Below, piece after piece: positions 8,188-16,359 of a stretch of DNA of 64,000 nucleotides. Numbering within the stretch: the first letter of the stretch is position 1; the number at the start of each line of letters is the position of its first letter. This stretch comes from VAXT01 sp963774625. Lineage in GTDB: Bacteria; Actinomycetota; Thermoleophilia; Gaiellales; Gaiellaceae. The DNA lies in NCBI GenBank assembly GCA_963774625.1, contig CAVZFQ010000013.1, forward strand, positions 1,178,001 through 1,242,000. The letters are read 5' to 3'. Both the position numbers and the translations under genes were made by a program. The notes under the pieces are model-generated. The model searched no databases. It had not been told where the DNA came from and saw nothing but the letters and a program-made list of their open reading frames with translations.

Positions 8188-9258
8188 ATGCCGGAAGCAC
8201 AGCGAGCGAGCCTCAAACGCCGGATCGCGATCCGCGTGGTCCTGCTGCTTCTCGCCGGCATCTCGCTCTACCTGCTCGCTCCTAGCATCCTCGACGTCTT
8301 CTCGTCTTGGCCCGAGCTGCGAGAGCTCGACCCGCTCTGGCTCGGCCTGGCGGTCTTCTTCGAGGGAGTGAGCACGCTTGCGTTCTGGGCCCTGCAACGG
8401 ATCGCTTTCCGGACCCAGAGCTGGTATGCCGTCGGGACGTCGCAGCTCGCGGGCGCCGCGGCGGCCAAGATTCTGCCCGGCGGTCCCGCTGCTGCCGGCG
8501 TCCTGCAGTACGGGATGCTCGTGCGTGCAGGGATCCCGCCGCAGCGGGTGGCCTCGGGGCTCGCGGCGAGCTGGGCGGCGACGACCGCAACTGTTCTCGC
8601 GCTCCCGGTGATGGCCGTCCTCACCGCGCTCGGCGGGGCTCCGGTCCCGGATGGCCTTCGGAACGTCGCCTACCTCGGTGGCGGCGCCTTCGTCGCGATG
8701 GCCGCGGCCGGGGTCGGCGCGTTCGCGTGGGACCGGCCGCTTCGCCTCGTCGGGCGCGGCGCACGTGCCGCGGCGGGCCTGGTCGGCAGGCGCGAGCAGC
8801 TGGACGACTTTCCTGAGCGCCTGCTGCTGCAGCGTGACGCTCTCCGGCGCGCGTTTTCCCTGCATCCTTGGCTGGCGTTCCTGGCCGCGCTCGGCAAGTG
8901 GGGCTTCGACTACCTCGCCCTGCTTTGCGTGCTGGCGGCGCTTTCGGCACAGCCGGAGCCCTCGCTCGTCCTCCTCGCGTACGCAGCGGCCTCGCTCCTC
9001 GGCATGATCCCGCTCACGCCCGGCGGGCTCGGTTTCGTCGAGGCCGGCCTGGCGGGCCTGCTCGTCCTCGCCGGCGTCAGCGCCGGCGACGCTGCCGTCG
9101 CGACGCTGGCGTACCGGCTCATCTCCTTCTGGCTGCCCCTTCCGGTCGGCGCGGTCGCGTGGTGGCTCGCGCGGCGGCGCTACGGCCCGGTCGCCCCCGA
9201 GGCGAGCGAGGCGATGACGTCCTCGTCGAGCTCGGATGCGGCGACCTCGCCGCCGTAG
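8188..9258 (+). CDS. Integral membrane protein, lysylphosphatidylglycerol synthase TM region / UPF0104 family
   Basis: The 356-residue protein has about eight hydrophobic segments. Family landmarks are QLAGAAAAKILPGGPAAAG in the first half and LIPLTPGGLGFVEAGLAG-like residues near 280-295 (here MIPLTPGGLGFVEAGL). The family includes the flippase domain of MprF and uncharacterised lipid transporters; there is no synthase domain, so lipid or polyprenol-linked substrate translocation is an inference. A second member is at 37944-39008. The 3' end overlaps the convergent DUF1269 gene by 79 bases. Confidence 0.75.
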   Translation: MPEAQRASLKRRIAIRVVLLLLAGISLYLLAPSILDVFSSWPELRELDPLWLGLAVFFEGVSTLAFWALQRIAFRTQSWYAVGTSQLAGAAAAKILPGGPAAAGVLQYGMLVRAGIPPQRVASGLAASWAATTATVLALPVMAVLTALGGAPVPDGLRNVAYLGGGAFVAMAAAGVGAFAWDRPLRLVGRGARAAAGLVGRREQLDDFPERLLLQRDALRRAFSLHPWLAFLAALGKWGFDYLALLCVLAALSAQPEPSLVLLAYAAASLLGMIPLTPGGLGFVEAGLAGLLVLAGVSAGDAAVATLAYRLISFWLPLPVGAVAWWLARRRYGPVAPEASEAMTSSSSSDAATSPP

Positions 9259-9671
9259 AGCGCGAGGCGCTCGTGTAGTTGCGCCCAGTCGACGTCCGCG
9301 ACCAGCGCGAAGAGGGCGGCGTGCCCCGTCCCGAGCTCCTCGCCGAACCTGCGCATCCGGTCATTGGAGATGCCGCGGTCGAACATGGCCAAACCGCCAC
9401 CGCCCGCAAGCCCCAGGAGGGCGGCCGCGACGGGCACGCCGATCGCCAGCCCGAGCAGCAAGCCGATCGAGCCGCCGCTGACGACCGCTTCCCCAGCCGC
9501 CAGCTCTTTGCTCTGGCGGAGCTCGACGCGCCCGGCGTCGTCCTTGACCACGAGCGCAGCGTCCTTCAGCTCGAGCGCACGCTCCTCCGCCAGATCGCGC
9601 AACGCCCCCAGCGCGCGCTCTGCGATCTCCACCTGCTCGTAGCCGACGGCGATCAGGTGCGCCGACGCCAC
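9180..9671 (-). CDS. DUF1269-type membrane protein
   Basis: The 163-residue protein starts with a ferredoxin-like segment (HLIAVGYEQVEIAERALGAL). Then come a charged stretch, a Gly/Ala-rich hydrophobic hairpin (GGSIGLLLGLAIGVPVAAALLGLAG) and the D-x-G-I-x-x-x-x-M-R-x-F-G-E-E-L motif, the order seen in DUF1269 proteins. The function is unknown. It ends inside the 3' end of the convergent flippase-like gene and lies immediately downstream of tldE on the same strand, so it may be read with tldD-tldE. Confidence 0.75.
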   Translation of the reverse strand: MASAHLIAVGYEQVEIAERALGALRDLAEERALELKDAALVVKDDAGRVELRQSKELAAGEAVVSGGSIGLLLGLAIGVPVAAALLGLAGGGGLAMFDRGISNDRMRRFGEELGTGHAALFALVADVDWAQLHERLALYGGEVAASELDEDVIASLASGATGP

Positions 9672-9672
9672 G

Positions 9673-11034
9673 CTAGAGACCGGGCCCGGAGCCCGTCCCC
9701 GTGATGTTGAACCGCGCGGTCGCGATGCCCGGCACGCGCGCGGCGAAGGGATAGCGGTCGTCGTAGAGCTCGTTCAGGTTGACGAGCATCGGGTCGCGCG
9801 TGAGTCCGGGCACGTCCGCGAGGACGTCTGGCATGGCGACCGTGAAGCGGAGGTTGACGAGTGGCTCGGCGACCTTCCCGTCCCGGATCCGGAACGTGCC
9901 GTCCTTCGTCATCCCGGTGAGGACGCCCTCGCGGGCCTGGACGATGCTCAGGTAATGGAGACGCGTGACGTAGATGCCGTCGCCGACGAGCTCCGCCAGG
10001 TCGTCGTAAGAGCCCGCCTCGCCGCCTGCCATCGACATTGCGAACGGCTGCGGCCCGAGGTACTTCCACGCATCGGGCGGCGCGTGGCCGGTCGATTCGA
10101 CGCTGTCGTCCGCGCGGGCCGCCGTCTCGCGGTCCCAGACGACGCCTTTCAGGACTCCGTCCTCGACGAGCTGCACCTGCTGCTTGGGCACGCCCTCGAA
10201 GTCGAACGCCTTCGGCAGCCCGCGCTCGTCCAGCGCGTCGTCCGCGATCGAGACCTTCTCGTCCATCGCCTGCTCGCCGAGACGGCCGTTCAAGAAGCTG
10301 CGCTCCTCGATGAATCCAAGCCCGCTGAAGCTGTCGTAGGCGAACCAGTTGAGGAGCTCTGCGACCGCGTAGGGCTCGAGGACGGCCCGGTACGGGCCAG
10401 GCTCGAGCTGCTGCGCGCCACCGGTCCGCGCGGCCTTGGCGGCGGCCTCCTCGGCGGGCTCGGCCGGCGTCAGGTCGCCCACCCGGCTCGAAGTCTGCAC
10501 GGCCCAGCCCGACTTCCCGTCCACGGCGGCCAGGCAGAGACAGACCGCGTCCGTCATCGCCTGGTGGTCGCGGACGCCGGTCGTGGATGCGACCGCGAGC
10601 TCGGTCACGCCGCTCGTGAAGTAGCCGTAGAGACCGAAATCGCCGGCCCCCTTGATAGCCGCCGCGGCGAGCCGGGCCTGATCGTCTGCTCCGAGCGCGG
10701 CTGTCTCCTCGTCGTAGCCGTTCACCGCGGGGAGGTCGGCCGGAGGGGCGAGACCCGGGAACAGGGGATCGGGCCGCGCGCTGTCCGCGACCTCGCCGGC
10801 ACGGCGTGCCAGATCCGCGAGGCCTTCGTCGTCGACTCGGTTCGTGTACGCCGACCCGACCTTGCCGTCGCGAACGATCCGCAGCCGCACTCCCTTGTTG
10901 TCGATCAGCGTCGGCTGATGGACCTCCGAGCTCGCGAACCGGGCAACGCCCGAATGCTCGGCGTGGACGAGGGCCTCGGCCTCGTCGCCCTCCGCGGCCT
11001 GCAGGGTCCGTTCCGCGAGCTCGAGCGTCTTCAC
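9673..11034 (-). CDS. tldE: TldE/PmbA-type modulator of a metalloprotease
   Basis: The GTG at 11034 overlaps the tldD stop codon (GTGA) and gives 453 residues. The sequence has the TldD/PmbA N-terminal part (AEALVHAEHSGVARFASSEVHQ), the core FDFEGVPKQQVQLVEDGVLKGV and the C-terminal FRIRDGKVAEPLVNLRFT. It lacks the HExxxH zinc motif, as expected for the non-catalytic partner. In enterobacteria the TldD-TldE heterodimer degrades unfolded peptides and trims microcin B17 and CcdA. The pair is complete here, so it is probably functional. No RiPP precursor is adjacent. Confidence 0.9.
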   Translation of the reverse strand: MKTLELAERTLQAAEGDEAEALVHAEHSGVARFASSEVHQPTLIDNKGVRLRIVRDGKVGSAYTNRVDDEGLADLARRAGEVADSARPDPLFPGLAPPADLPAVNGYDEETAALGADDQARLAAAAIKGAGDFGLYGYFTSGVTELAVASTTGVRDHQAMTDAVCLCLAAVDGKSGWAVQTSSRVGDLTPAEPAEEAAAKAARTGGAQQLEPGPYRAVLEPYAVAELLNWFAYDSFSGLGFIEERSFLNGRLGEQAMDEKVSIADDALDERGLPKAFDFEGVPKQQVQLVEDGVLKGVVWDRETAARADDSVESTGHAPPDAWKYLGPQPFAMSMAGGEAGSYDDLAELVGDGIYVTRLHYLSIVQAREGVLTGMTKDGTFRIRDGKVAEPLVNLRFTVAMPDVLADVPGLTRDPMLVNLNELYDDRYPFAARVPGIATARFNITGTGSGPGL

Positions 11035-12464
11035 GACTTGACGCCGACCTGGACGTCGCGGAACCGAGCCGGTGCGGCGCCGTGCGAGACGTGCGCGGAT
11101 TGTCCCGGCTGCCCCTTGCCGCAGTTCGTCAGCCCGTAGAGCACCCATGACTCCTGGCCGCCGACGGCGTCCATCGAGCCCCAGAACACGGGTGTGTTCC
11201 CCGTGTACGTCGCGTCCCGGAGCATGCGGCCGACCTTGCCCTTCTTGATCTCCCAGGCGATCTGCGTCCCGAACTGGAAGTTGAGGCGCTTGTCGTCGAT
11301 CGACCAGCTCTTGTTCGTCTCGAGCAAGAGGCCGTCGTCGACGTCGGCCAGAAGGTCTTCGAGCGTGCCCTCGTTTGGCTCGAGGTGCAGGTTCGTCATA
11401 CGGACGAGCGGCATGCGGCTCCAGCCTTCGGCGCGCATCGAGCCGCCCTGGCCCGCGCCGAGCTTCGCCGCCGTCTCGCGCGAGGTCAGGAACCCGCTCA
11501 GGACGCCGCCTTCGACGATCGCTTCGCGCCGGGCGGGGACGGACTCGTCGTCGAAGCCGAAGGTGCCGAGGCCACCCGGGGTGGTCGAGTCGGCGGTGAT
11601 GTTCATCAGCTCCGAGCCATAGCGCAGCGAGCCGAGGTCGCCGGCCTTCAGGAAGCTCGTGCCCGCGTACGCCGCCTCGGTTCCGTAGACGCGGTCGAGC
11701 TCGGTCGGGTGGCCGACCGACTCGTGGACCTGTAACGCCATCTGCTCGGAATCGATCACGACCGTCATGCGTCCCGGCGGGCACTCGTCGGCGGTCAGGA
11801 GCGCGACGGCCTGCTCCCCGACGCGCGGCGCCTCGCGCTCGAGGCCGAGTGACTCGACGTACTCCCAGCCGCCCTGTCCGCTGGCCCCCGAGTGCTGGCT
11901 CGGATAGCTGCGGATCTGGAGCTGGTCGCCCTCGGCGGCATAGGCGTCCATTCCGCCCCCGCACTCGACGAGCACCTGCTCGATCGCGCTGCCCTCCGAG
12001 GAGACGAGCACCTTCTCCTCGCGCTGGGCGCGAACCATCGCCTGCGTGACCTTGATCCTGGGCTGCCGCATGCCCTCCTCGGCGCGCAGGCAGAGGTCGA
12101 TCTTCTCCGAGAGCGGGACGTCGAACGGGTCGCGCTCGACCTGTGTCTGGTACTGCCCTTGCTGAGCATCGATCGGCGTGAGCTGCCGGCCGTCGCGGCT
12201 CGGCGCGGCCCGTGCAAATGCAGACGCGCGCGAGGCCGCGTCGCGGGCGCCGGCCTCGTCGAGTCGGCTGTCGCCGGCGAAGCCCCAGGCGCCGTCGACG
12301 AGGACGCGGACGCCGATGCCCTCGCTCTCGCCGTCCGAGAGGTCGTCGACCTGGCCGTTCTTCGTGACGACGTGCTGGCGGCGCGTCAGGACCGCGCGGG
12401 CGTCCGCGTAGGACGCCCCCGCCGCGAGCGCCGCCTCGACCGCTTGTTCGCAAAGCGCTTTCAT
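11031..12464 (-). CDS. tldD: TldD-type zinc metalloprotease
   Basis: The 477-residue protein carries the HESVGHPTELDRVYG segment, the HExxxH zinc-binding motif of TldD. It also has the C-terminal GMRLRDATYTGNTPVFWG-like region (here MLRDATYTGNTPVFWG) and a CGKGQPGQ element that often contributes the third metal ligand. The ATG at 12464 is preferred; upstream in-frame codons (MEVQVLSSAY...) are simply the complement of the tRNA-Leu gene. It is coupled to tldE by a four-base overlap. The heterodimer is thought to admit only unfolded peptides into its chamber. Confidence 0.92.
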   Translation of the reverse strand: MKALCEQAVEAALAAGASYADARAVLTRRQHVVTKNGQVDDLSDGESEGIGVRVLVDGAWGFAGDSRLDEAGARDAASRASAFARAAPSRDGRQLTPIDAQQGQYQTQVERDPFDVPLSEKIDLCLRAEEGMRQPRIKVTQAMVRAQREEKVLVSSEGSAIEQVLVECGGGMDAYAAEGDQLQIRSYPSQHSGASGQGGWEYVESLGLEREAPRVGEQAVALLTADECPPGRMTVVIDSEQMALQVHESVGHPTELDRVYGTEAAYAGTSFLKAGDLGSLRYGSELMNITADSTTPGGLGTFGFDDESVPARREAIVEGGVLSGFLTSRETAAKLGAGQGGSMRAEGWSRMPLVRMTNLHLEPNEGTLEDLLADVDDGLLLETNKSWSIDDKRLNFQFGTQIAWEIKKGKVGRMLRDATYTGNTPVFWGSMDAVGGQESWVLYGLTNCGKGQPGQSAHVSHGAAPARFRDVQVGVKS

Positions 12465-12476
12465 CGCAGCAACATA

Positions 12477-12562
<86 letters not shown>

Positions 12563-12614
12563 GCGGAGGCAGTGTAGCCATGGTCGGGCTGCTCTCACTG
12601 CTCCTGCGCGAACG

Positions 12615-12628
12615 CGAACGTATGTTTG
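12615..12628 (+). promoter_or_regulatory. SOS box 1 (LexA operator) upstream of lexA
   Basis: CGAACGTATGTTTG fits the actinobacterial/Gram-positive SOS consensus CGAACRNRYGTTYG at every position. It lies about 57 bases before the chosen lexA start and implies autoregulation. Confidence 0.88.
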
Positions 12629-12656
12629 ACGCCGTCCGCGCGGGCAGCTAGCCTAT

Positions 12657-12670
12657 CGAACACATGTTCG
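12657..12670 (+). promoter_or_regulatory. SOS box 2 (LexA operator) in the lexA leader
   Basis: CGAACACATGTTCG also matches the consensus perfectly. It contains an ATG (12664) that could be mistaken for the lexA start. The centre-to-centre distance from box 1 is 42 bases, four helical turns, so two LexA dimers could bind the same face. Confidence 0.88.
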
Positions 12671-12684
12671 CGGAAGGAGGCCCA

Positions 12685-13311
12685 GTGCTAACGGAGCGGC
12701 AACGCCAGATTCTCGATTTTCTGACGTCCTACCTGGACGCCCACGGCTATCCGCCGACCGTGCGCGAGATCGGTGAGGCCGTCGGCCTTGCGTCCCCTTC
12801 GACCGTCCACGCGCACCTCGCGAACCTGGAGCGAGCGGGGCTCATCAAGCGCGACCCGACCAAGCCGCGCGCACTCGAGTTGACAGCGCGCATGAGGTCG
12901 CAGCCGGCCGAGGACGTGCACCGTCTGCCGCTCGTCGGCGAGATCGCCGCAGGTAGCCCTCTGCTCGCGGATCAGAACGTCCAGGAGTACCTCGCGGTGC
13001 CCGACATGCTTGCGCGAGGCGACGGCGAGGAGTTTCTCCTGCGCGTCAAGGGCGATTCGATGATCAATGCGGGCATCCTCGACGGCGACATCGTCGTCGT
13101 CCACCGCCAGTCCGATGCACGGAACGGCGAGATCGTCGTCGCGCTGGCCGGGCAGGACGAGCGGGCCGACGAGGCGGAGGCGACCGTGAAGCGGTTCTTC
13201 CGCGAGGGCGGCCGCGTGCGCCTCCAGCCCGAGAACGACGCGCTCGATCCGATCTACGCGGAGTACGTCCAGATCCTCGGGGCCGTCACGGGGGTCTTCC
13301 GGAAGCTGTGA
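12685..13311 (+). CDS. lexA: LexA repressor
   Basis: LexA represses SOS genes and self-cleaves when RecA is activated. From GTG 12685 the protein has 208 residues: a winged-helix N-domain (LTERQRQILDFLTSYLDAHG...SPSTVHAHLANLERAGLI), a cleavage site at A89-G90 (EIAAGSP) and the catalytic dyad S125 (KGDSM) and K169 (TVKRFF). The GTG is preceded four bases upstream by a perfect AAGGAGG. The in-frame ATG at 12664 lies inside an SOS box and has no ribosome site, so I reject it. The stop overlaps the GTG of the zinc-ribbon gene. Confidence 0.95.
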   Translation: MLTERQRQILDFLTSYLDAHGYPPTVREIGEAVGLASPSTVHAHLANLERAGLIKRDPTKPRALELTARMRSQPAEDVHRLPLVGEIAAGSPLLADQNVQEYLAVPDMLARGDGEEFLLRVKGDSMINAGILDGDIVVVHRQSDARNGEIVVALAGQDERADEAEATVKRFFREGGRVRLQPENDALDPIYAEYVQILGAVTGVFRKL

Positions 13312-13508
13312 CCAGCGTGGAATCCCTGAACCGGACACTCGAACAGGAGCTGAACGCTCTCTTGCGAGGCGTGAGCCTCGAGTGCCTCGTCTGCGGCGAG
13401 TTCATCATGCGCCGCGGCACCGCGATCTTCTGCCCGGAGTGCGGATCCGAGCTCGGCGCAGGAAAAGCCGCAGGATCGCGGCTACAATTGAGCTCGCAGG
13501 CCGGGTGA
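13308..13508 (+). CDS. Zinc-ribbon small protein (66 aa)
   Basis: The GTG at 13308 overlaps the lexA stop (GTGA), so translation is likely coupled. The product has a helical N-terminus (VESLNRTLEQELNALLRG) and a CxxC...CxxC zinc ribbon (CLVCGEF...FCPECGSE). Zinc binding is likely; a role in DNA or RNA binding is a guess. The last codons run into the 5' end of rnpB: the TGA at 13506-13508 lies about 13 bases inside the RNA gene, and the rnpB -10 element is within this frame. Confidence 0.65.
   Translation: MTSVESLNRTLEQELNALLRGVSLECLVCGEFIMRRGTAIFCPECGSELGAGKAAGSRLQLSSQAG
13483..13488 (+). promoter_or_regulatory. Probable -10 element of the rnpB promoter
   Basis: TACAAT sits eight to ten bases before the predicted 5' end of RNase P RNA, a spacing expected for a sigma-70-type start. 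It is embedded in the coding sequence of the zinc-ribbon protein. I see no convincing -35 hexamer. Confidence 0.55.
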
Positions 13509-13847
13509 CCGCGAGCCCGCAAGGGCTCGAGGAAAGTCCGGACACCGAAGGGCAGGACGCTGGGGAAATCCCAGGTGGCGAAAGCCAACGGAAAGTGGCA
13601 CAGAAAGGAGACCGCCGGCGGCGAAAGACTCTCCGGAGACGCCGAAGGTAAGGGTGAAAAGGTGGGGTAAGAGCCCACCAGCGTCGTGGTGACACGACGG
13701 CTAGCCAAACCCCGTCCGGTGCAAGGCGAAACAGGCTCCGCTTGATGCGGCCCGCGTAGGAGCCGGGTACGCCGCTCGAGCCATCGGGGAACCGATGGCC
13801 TAGAGGGATGGTCACCCTCGACAGAATCCGGCTTACAGGCCTGCTAC
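13493..13847 (+). ncRNA. rnpB: RNase P RNA (bacterial class A)
   Basis: All universal landmarks are present. The P1 strand GCAGGCC (13496-13502) pairs with GGCCTGC (13838-13844), GAGGAAAGTCCGG lies near the 5' end, GGTGGGGTAAGAGCCCACC and a GCAAGGCGAAACAGG segment lie in the middle, and ACAGAATCCGGCTTAC is at the 3' end. It is the catalytic RNA that removes tRNA leaders. End points are set by P1 and are good to within a few bases. It overlaps the 3' end of the upstream ORF and is followed by a terminator. Confidence 0.97.
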
Positions 13848-13852
13848 GGAGA

Positions 13853-13876
13853 AGCCCCGCTTTGCGGGGCTTTTCT
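13853..13876 (+). terminator. Intrinsic terminator of rnpB
   Basis: A seven-base GC stem (GCCCCGC, loop TTT, GCGGGGC) is followed directly by TTTTCTATT, a classical rho-independent terminator a few bases after the mature RNase P RNA. Confidence 0.93.
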
Positions 13877-13915
13877 ATTCTTGCGCTTTCAGAGCAACGA
13901 GAAGGAGGAGCTTAG

Positions 13916-14485
13916 ATGGGAAGGATCATCGTGACCGAGTTCGTGTCGCTGGACGGCGTCATGGAGGACCCTGGCGGAGCCGAGTCTTTTCGGCACGGAG
14001 GTTGGAGCTTCGAGTTCAGTCGCGGAGACGAGGGCGACAAGTTCAAGCTCGATGAAACCCTTGCGACCGAGGCGCTTCTGCTGGGGCGGAAGACCTACGA
14101 GGGCTTTGCCGCAGCCTGGCCGTCGAGGGAAGGCGAGTTCGCCGACAAATTCAACACCATGCCCAAGTACGTGGTCTCCTCGACCCTCGAAAACCCGGAA
14201 TGGAACAACTCGACCGTGTTGAAGGGCGACGTGGCGGAGGAGGTCAGGAAGCTGAAGCAGGAGCAGGATGGCGACGTGGTCGTCCACGGCAGTGCCCAAC
14301 TCGTCCAAACGCTGATCGAGCAAAGCCTCGTCGATGAGCTCCGGCTGATGGTCTTCCCGGTCGTGCTGGGAGGCGGAAAGCGACTCTTCGGCGAGACGGC
14401 CGACAAGAAGGCCATGCGGCTCGTCGACTCAAAAGCGGTCGGTGACGGAGTGGCCATCCTTATTTACGAACCGGTGAGCAGCTAG
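13916..14485 (+). CDS. Dihydrofolate reductase family protein (RibD C-terminal-like)
   Basis: The 189-residue protein starts after a clear ribosome site (AAGGAGGAG). It has the DHFR/RibD fold signatures: N-terminal IIVTEFVSLDGVMEDPGG, LLLGRKTYEGF, KYVVSSTLENPEWNN, the dinucleotide-binding GDVVVHGSAQLVQTLI and the C-terminal FPVVLGGGKRLF. Such stand-alone proteins are NADPH-dependent reductases of unknown substrate. True folate or riboflavin roles are unlikely without the partner domains. It lies after the rnpB terminator and has its own promoter by position. Confidence 0.88.
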   Translation: MGRIIVTEFVSLDGVMEDPGGAESFRHGGWSFEFSRGDEGDKFKLDETLATEALLLGRKTYEGFAAAWPSREGEFADKFNTMPKYVVSSTLENPEWNNSTVLKGDVAEEVRKLKQEQDGDVVVHGSAQLVQTLIEQSLVDELRLMVFPVVLGGGKRLFGETADKKAMRLVDSKAVGDGVAILIYEPVSS

Positions 14486-14508
14486 CTCTCCCAAAACGCG
14501 CGCGGAGC

Positions 14509-14928
14509 CTAGGTGAGAAGCTCGAACGTGTAGGCGCTGACTCCCAGCAAGAGCACGAGAGCCCCGAGCACGATGCCTGCTGCGGCGAGCCCGCGCCGTC
14601 TGCCTTCCCGCCCGATCAGCCCGAGGGCAACAGCCGCACCGGCGAAGGGGAACGGCACAGCCAGAAATAGCAGCGGCAAGGAGAGCACGGCCAGGAGGCC
14701 GCAGGCGATCGCCCTGGTCGGCGCCTGGAGCGGATCGTCGCTTCGAACGACGAAGCGAAAGAGCAGCGCAGTCAGCACGAGCGCGCCGGCAGACGTGGCG
14801 AGAAAGACCCAGGGGTCGGCGAAGGTCCCGTCGTCGCCGTCGTCCTCGGTCCCGACGAGATGGTCAACAGCCATTGCCGCCACGGCGAGACCGGCAGTTG
14901 CCAGGCCGATCCACGTCTCCCGCCGCAC
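14509..14928 (-). CDS. Small integral membrane protein (139 aa)
   Basis: The protein has four hydrophobic segments (near residues 5-22, 40-62, 75-100 and 112-135) and an acidic loop between the first two (GTEDDGDDGTFAD). I recognise no family motif. It is downstream of the histidine kinase on the same strand with an 11-base gap, so it may belong to that transcription unit. Confidence 0.65.
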   Translation of the reverse strand: MRRETWIGLATAGLAVAAMAVDHLVGTEDDGDDGTFADPWVFLATSAGALVLTALLFRFVVRSDDPLQAPTRAIACGLLAVLSLPLLFLAVPFPFAGAAVALGLIGREGRRRGLAAAGIVLGALVLLLGVSAYTFELLT

Positions 14929-14939
14929 AGCGGGCGATT

Positions 14940-16316
14940 CTAAGCTCGGAGAGTTACTTCGAGAGCGGTGCCGCGGCCCGGTGAGGATCGCAACGCCAAC
15001 GCTCCGCCAATCGACGCTGCACGAGAGCGCAGGTTCTTCAGCCCCTGTCCGGCCTCATGGTCGTCGCGTGCAAATCCCTCGCCGTCGTCGCGGACGATCA
15101 CCACTCGTTGCGTGCCGCTTCGACCGATGCGCACATCTGCCCGCCGGGCGTGCGCGTGCTTGCGAACGTTCGCCAGCCCCTCCTGGATGATCCGGAAGAC
15201 CTCGATCTGCTCGTCCGGCGCGAGCGAGAGCTCGGGATCGACATCGAGCTCGACCTCGAGCTCGCCGTCGGCGGTGAGGATGTCGACGTAGCGGCGGAGC
15301 GCGGAGTCGAACGACGCCGTGCCACTGGCCGAAGAGAGGGCAAGGATCGCGAAGCGCGCCTCCTGCTGTGCGGCCGCCGCTGCCTGTTTGAGGCGCTGAA
15401 CCGTTCCTTCGGGCGGTGTCTCCGAGTCGAGCATGCTCGCGTGCGTCGAGATCGCGAACAGGTACTGCGCCAGCCCGTCATGGATCTCCCGAGCGACACG
15501 GGCTCGCTCTTCCGCGACCGCGCGTCCGAACTCGGCGAAGCGGATGGCCCGCCACACACCGGCGAGCAAGACACCGTAGGAAAGGAGACGCAGGAAGTCG
15601 CCCTGCGACACGTACTCGTTGGAGACGACGGGGGTGAAGACGTAATGGAGCTCCGCGAAAAGCGCGAGCGAGGCGCCCAGGCCGAGCCAGCTGTCGAGAT
15701 CCTCACCCTCACGCCGGAAGCGCAGGCCGAACCCGATCAAGGCGATGAGGCTGAGGAACGCCTGCAGGGCGAGGACGACGATCACGCCGACCGGCTGGTC
15801 CTCGCCACGCTCCATCGCGGGCAGTGAGTCGCCGAGACCGCGCGCGAAGAACCAGATCGCCAGAGTTGCGAAGGCGAGCCCTCCCGTCGACCAGAGCAGC
15901 GCGCGCCGGCGCTGCGTGATCCGGCCTCGCATGAACGGCGCCGAGGCGATCAGCACTGTCGCGAGGAGCTTTGCGCACATCCCGGCCCAGGCCTCGCCGC
16001 GCTCGACGACCTCGCCGCCGAACGACGGCGCGATCCCGAAAGCGAACGTGGAGAGCGCGGCGACGAAGAAACCGCCGCAGAGCAGGAAGTCGAGCTTCCG
16101 TCCCTCGACGGAGAAACGCACTCCGGCGAGCACCGCGACGATCCCGGCGGCCAGGGTCACGGCGGTATCGAGCACGAGACGGAGCTGGGGCAGCTCGAAG
16201 GTGTCGCGAAGCGACGGATACGTCACAAAAAGCGCAAGCGCAGCCCCCAGCAGGCCGAGCAGGAGCACTTCTCCCCACAGCCAGGCCTGGTAGGCGTCTT
16301 CTTTTCCGCGCCTCAT
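14940..16316 (-). CDS. Membrane sensor histidine kinase (NarL/DesK-type, HisKA_3)
   Basis: From ATG 16316 the protein has 458 residues. The first about 250 residues hold seven or so membrane segments with no known sensor domain. A HisKA_3 dimerisation helix follows with the phospho-acceptor His in AREIHDGLAQYLF, and then a HATPase domain with the N box (EGLANVRKHAHARRA), DDGEGF and GQGLKNLRSRA. The partner regulator is encoded divergently, with 43 bases between the starts, a typical two-component arrangement. The signal is unknown, but the membrane-embedded sensor suggests envelope or membrane state. Confidence 0.9.
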   Translation of the reverse strand: MRRGKEDAYQAWLWGEVLLLGLLGAALALFVTYPSLRDTFELPQLRLVLDTAVTLAAGIVAVLAGVRFSVEGRKLDFLLCGGFFVAALSTFAFGIAPSFGGEVVERGEAWAGMCAKLLATVLIASAPFMRGRITQRRRALLWSTGGLAFATLAIWFFARGLGDSLPAMERGEDQPVGVIVVLALQAFLSLIALIGFGLRFRREGEDLDSWLGLGASLALFAELHYVFTPVVSNEYVSQGDFLRLLSYGVLLAGVWRAIRFAEFGRAVAEERARVAREIHDGLAQYLFAISTHASMLDSETPPEGTVQRLKQAAAAAQQEARFAILALSSASGTASFDSALRRYVDILTADGELEVELDVDPELSLAPDEQIEVFRIIQEGLANVRKHAHARRADVRIGRSGTQRVVIVRDDGEGFARDDHEAGQGLKNLRSRAASIGGALALRSSPGRGTALEVTLRA

Positions 16317-16359
16317 ATTGACCCTATTCGGCAGAAGTGCCCGTGCCGATAAGGGATCC

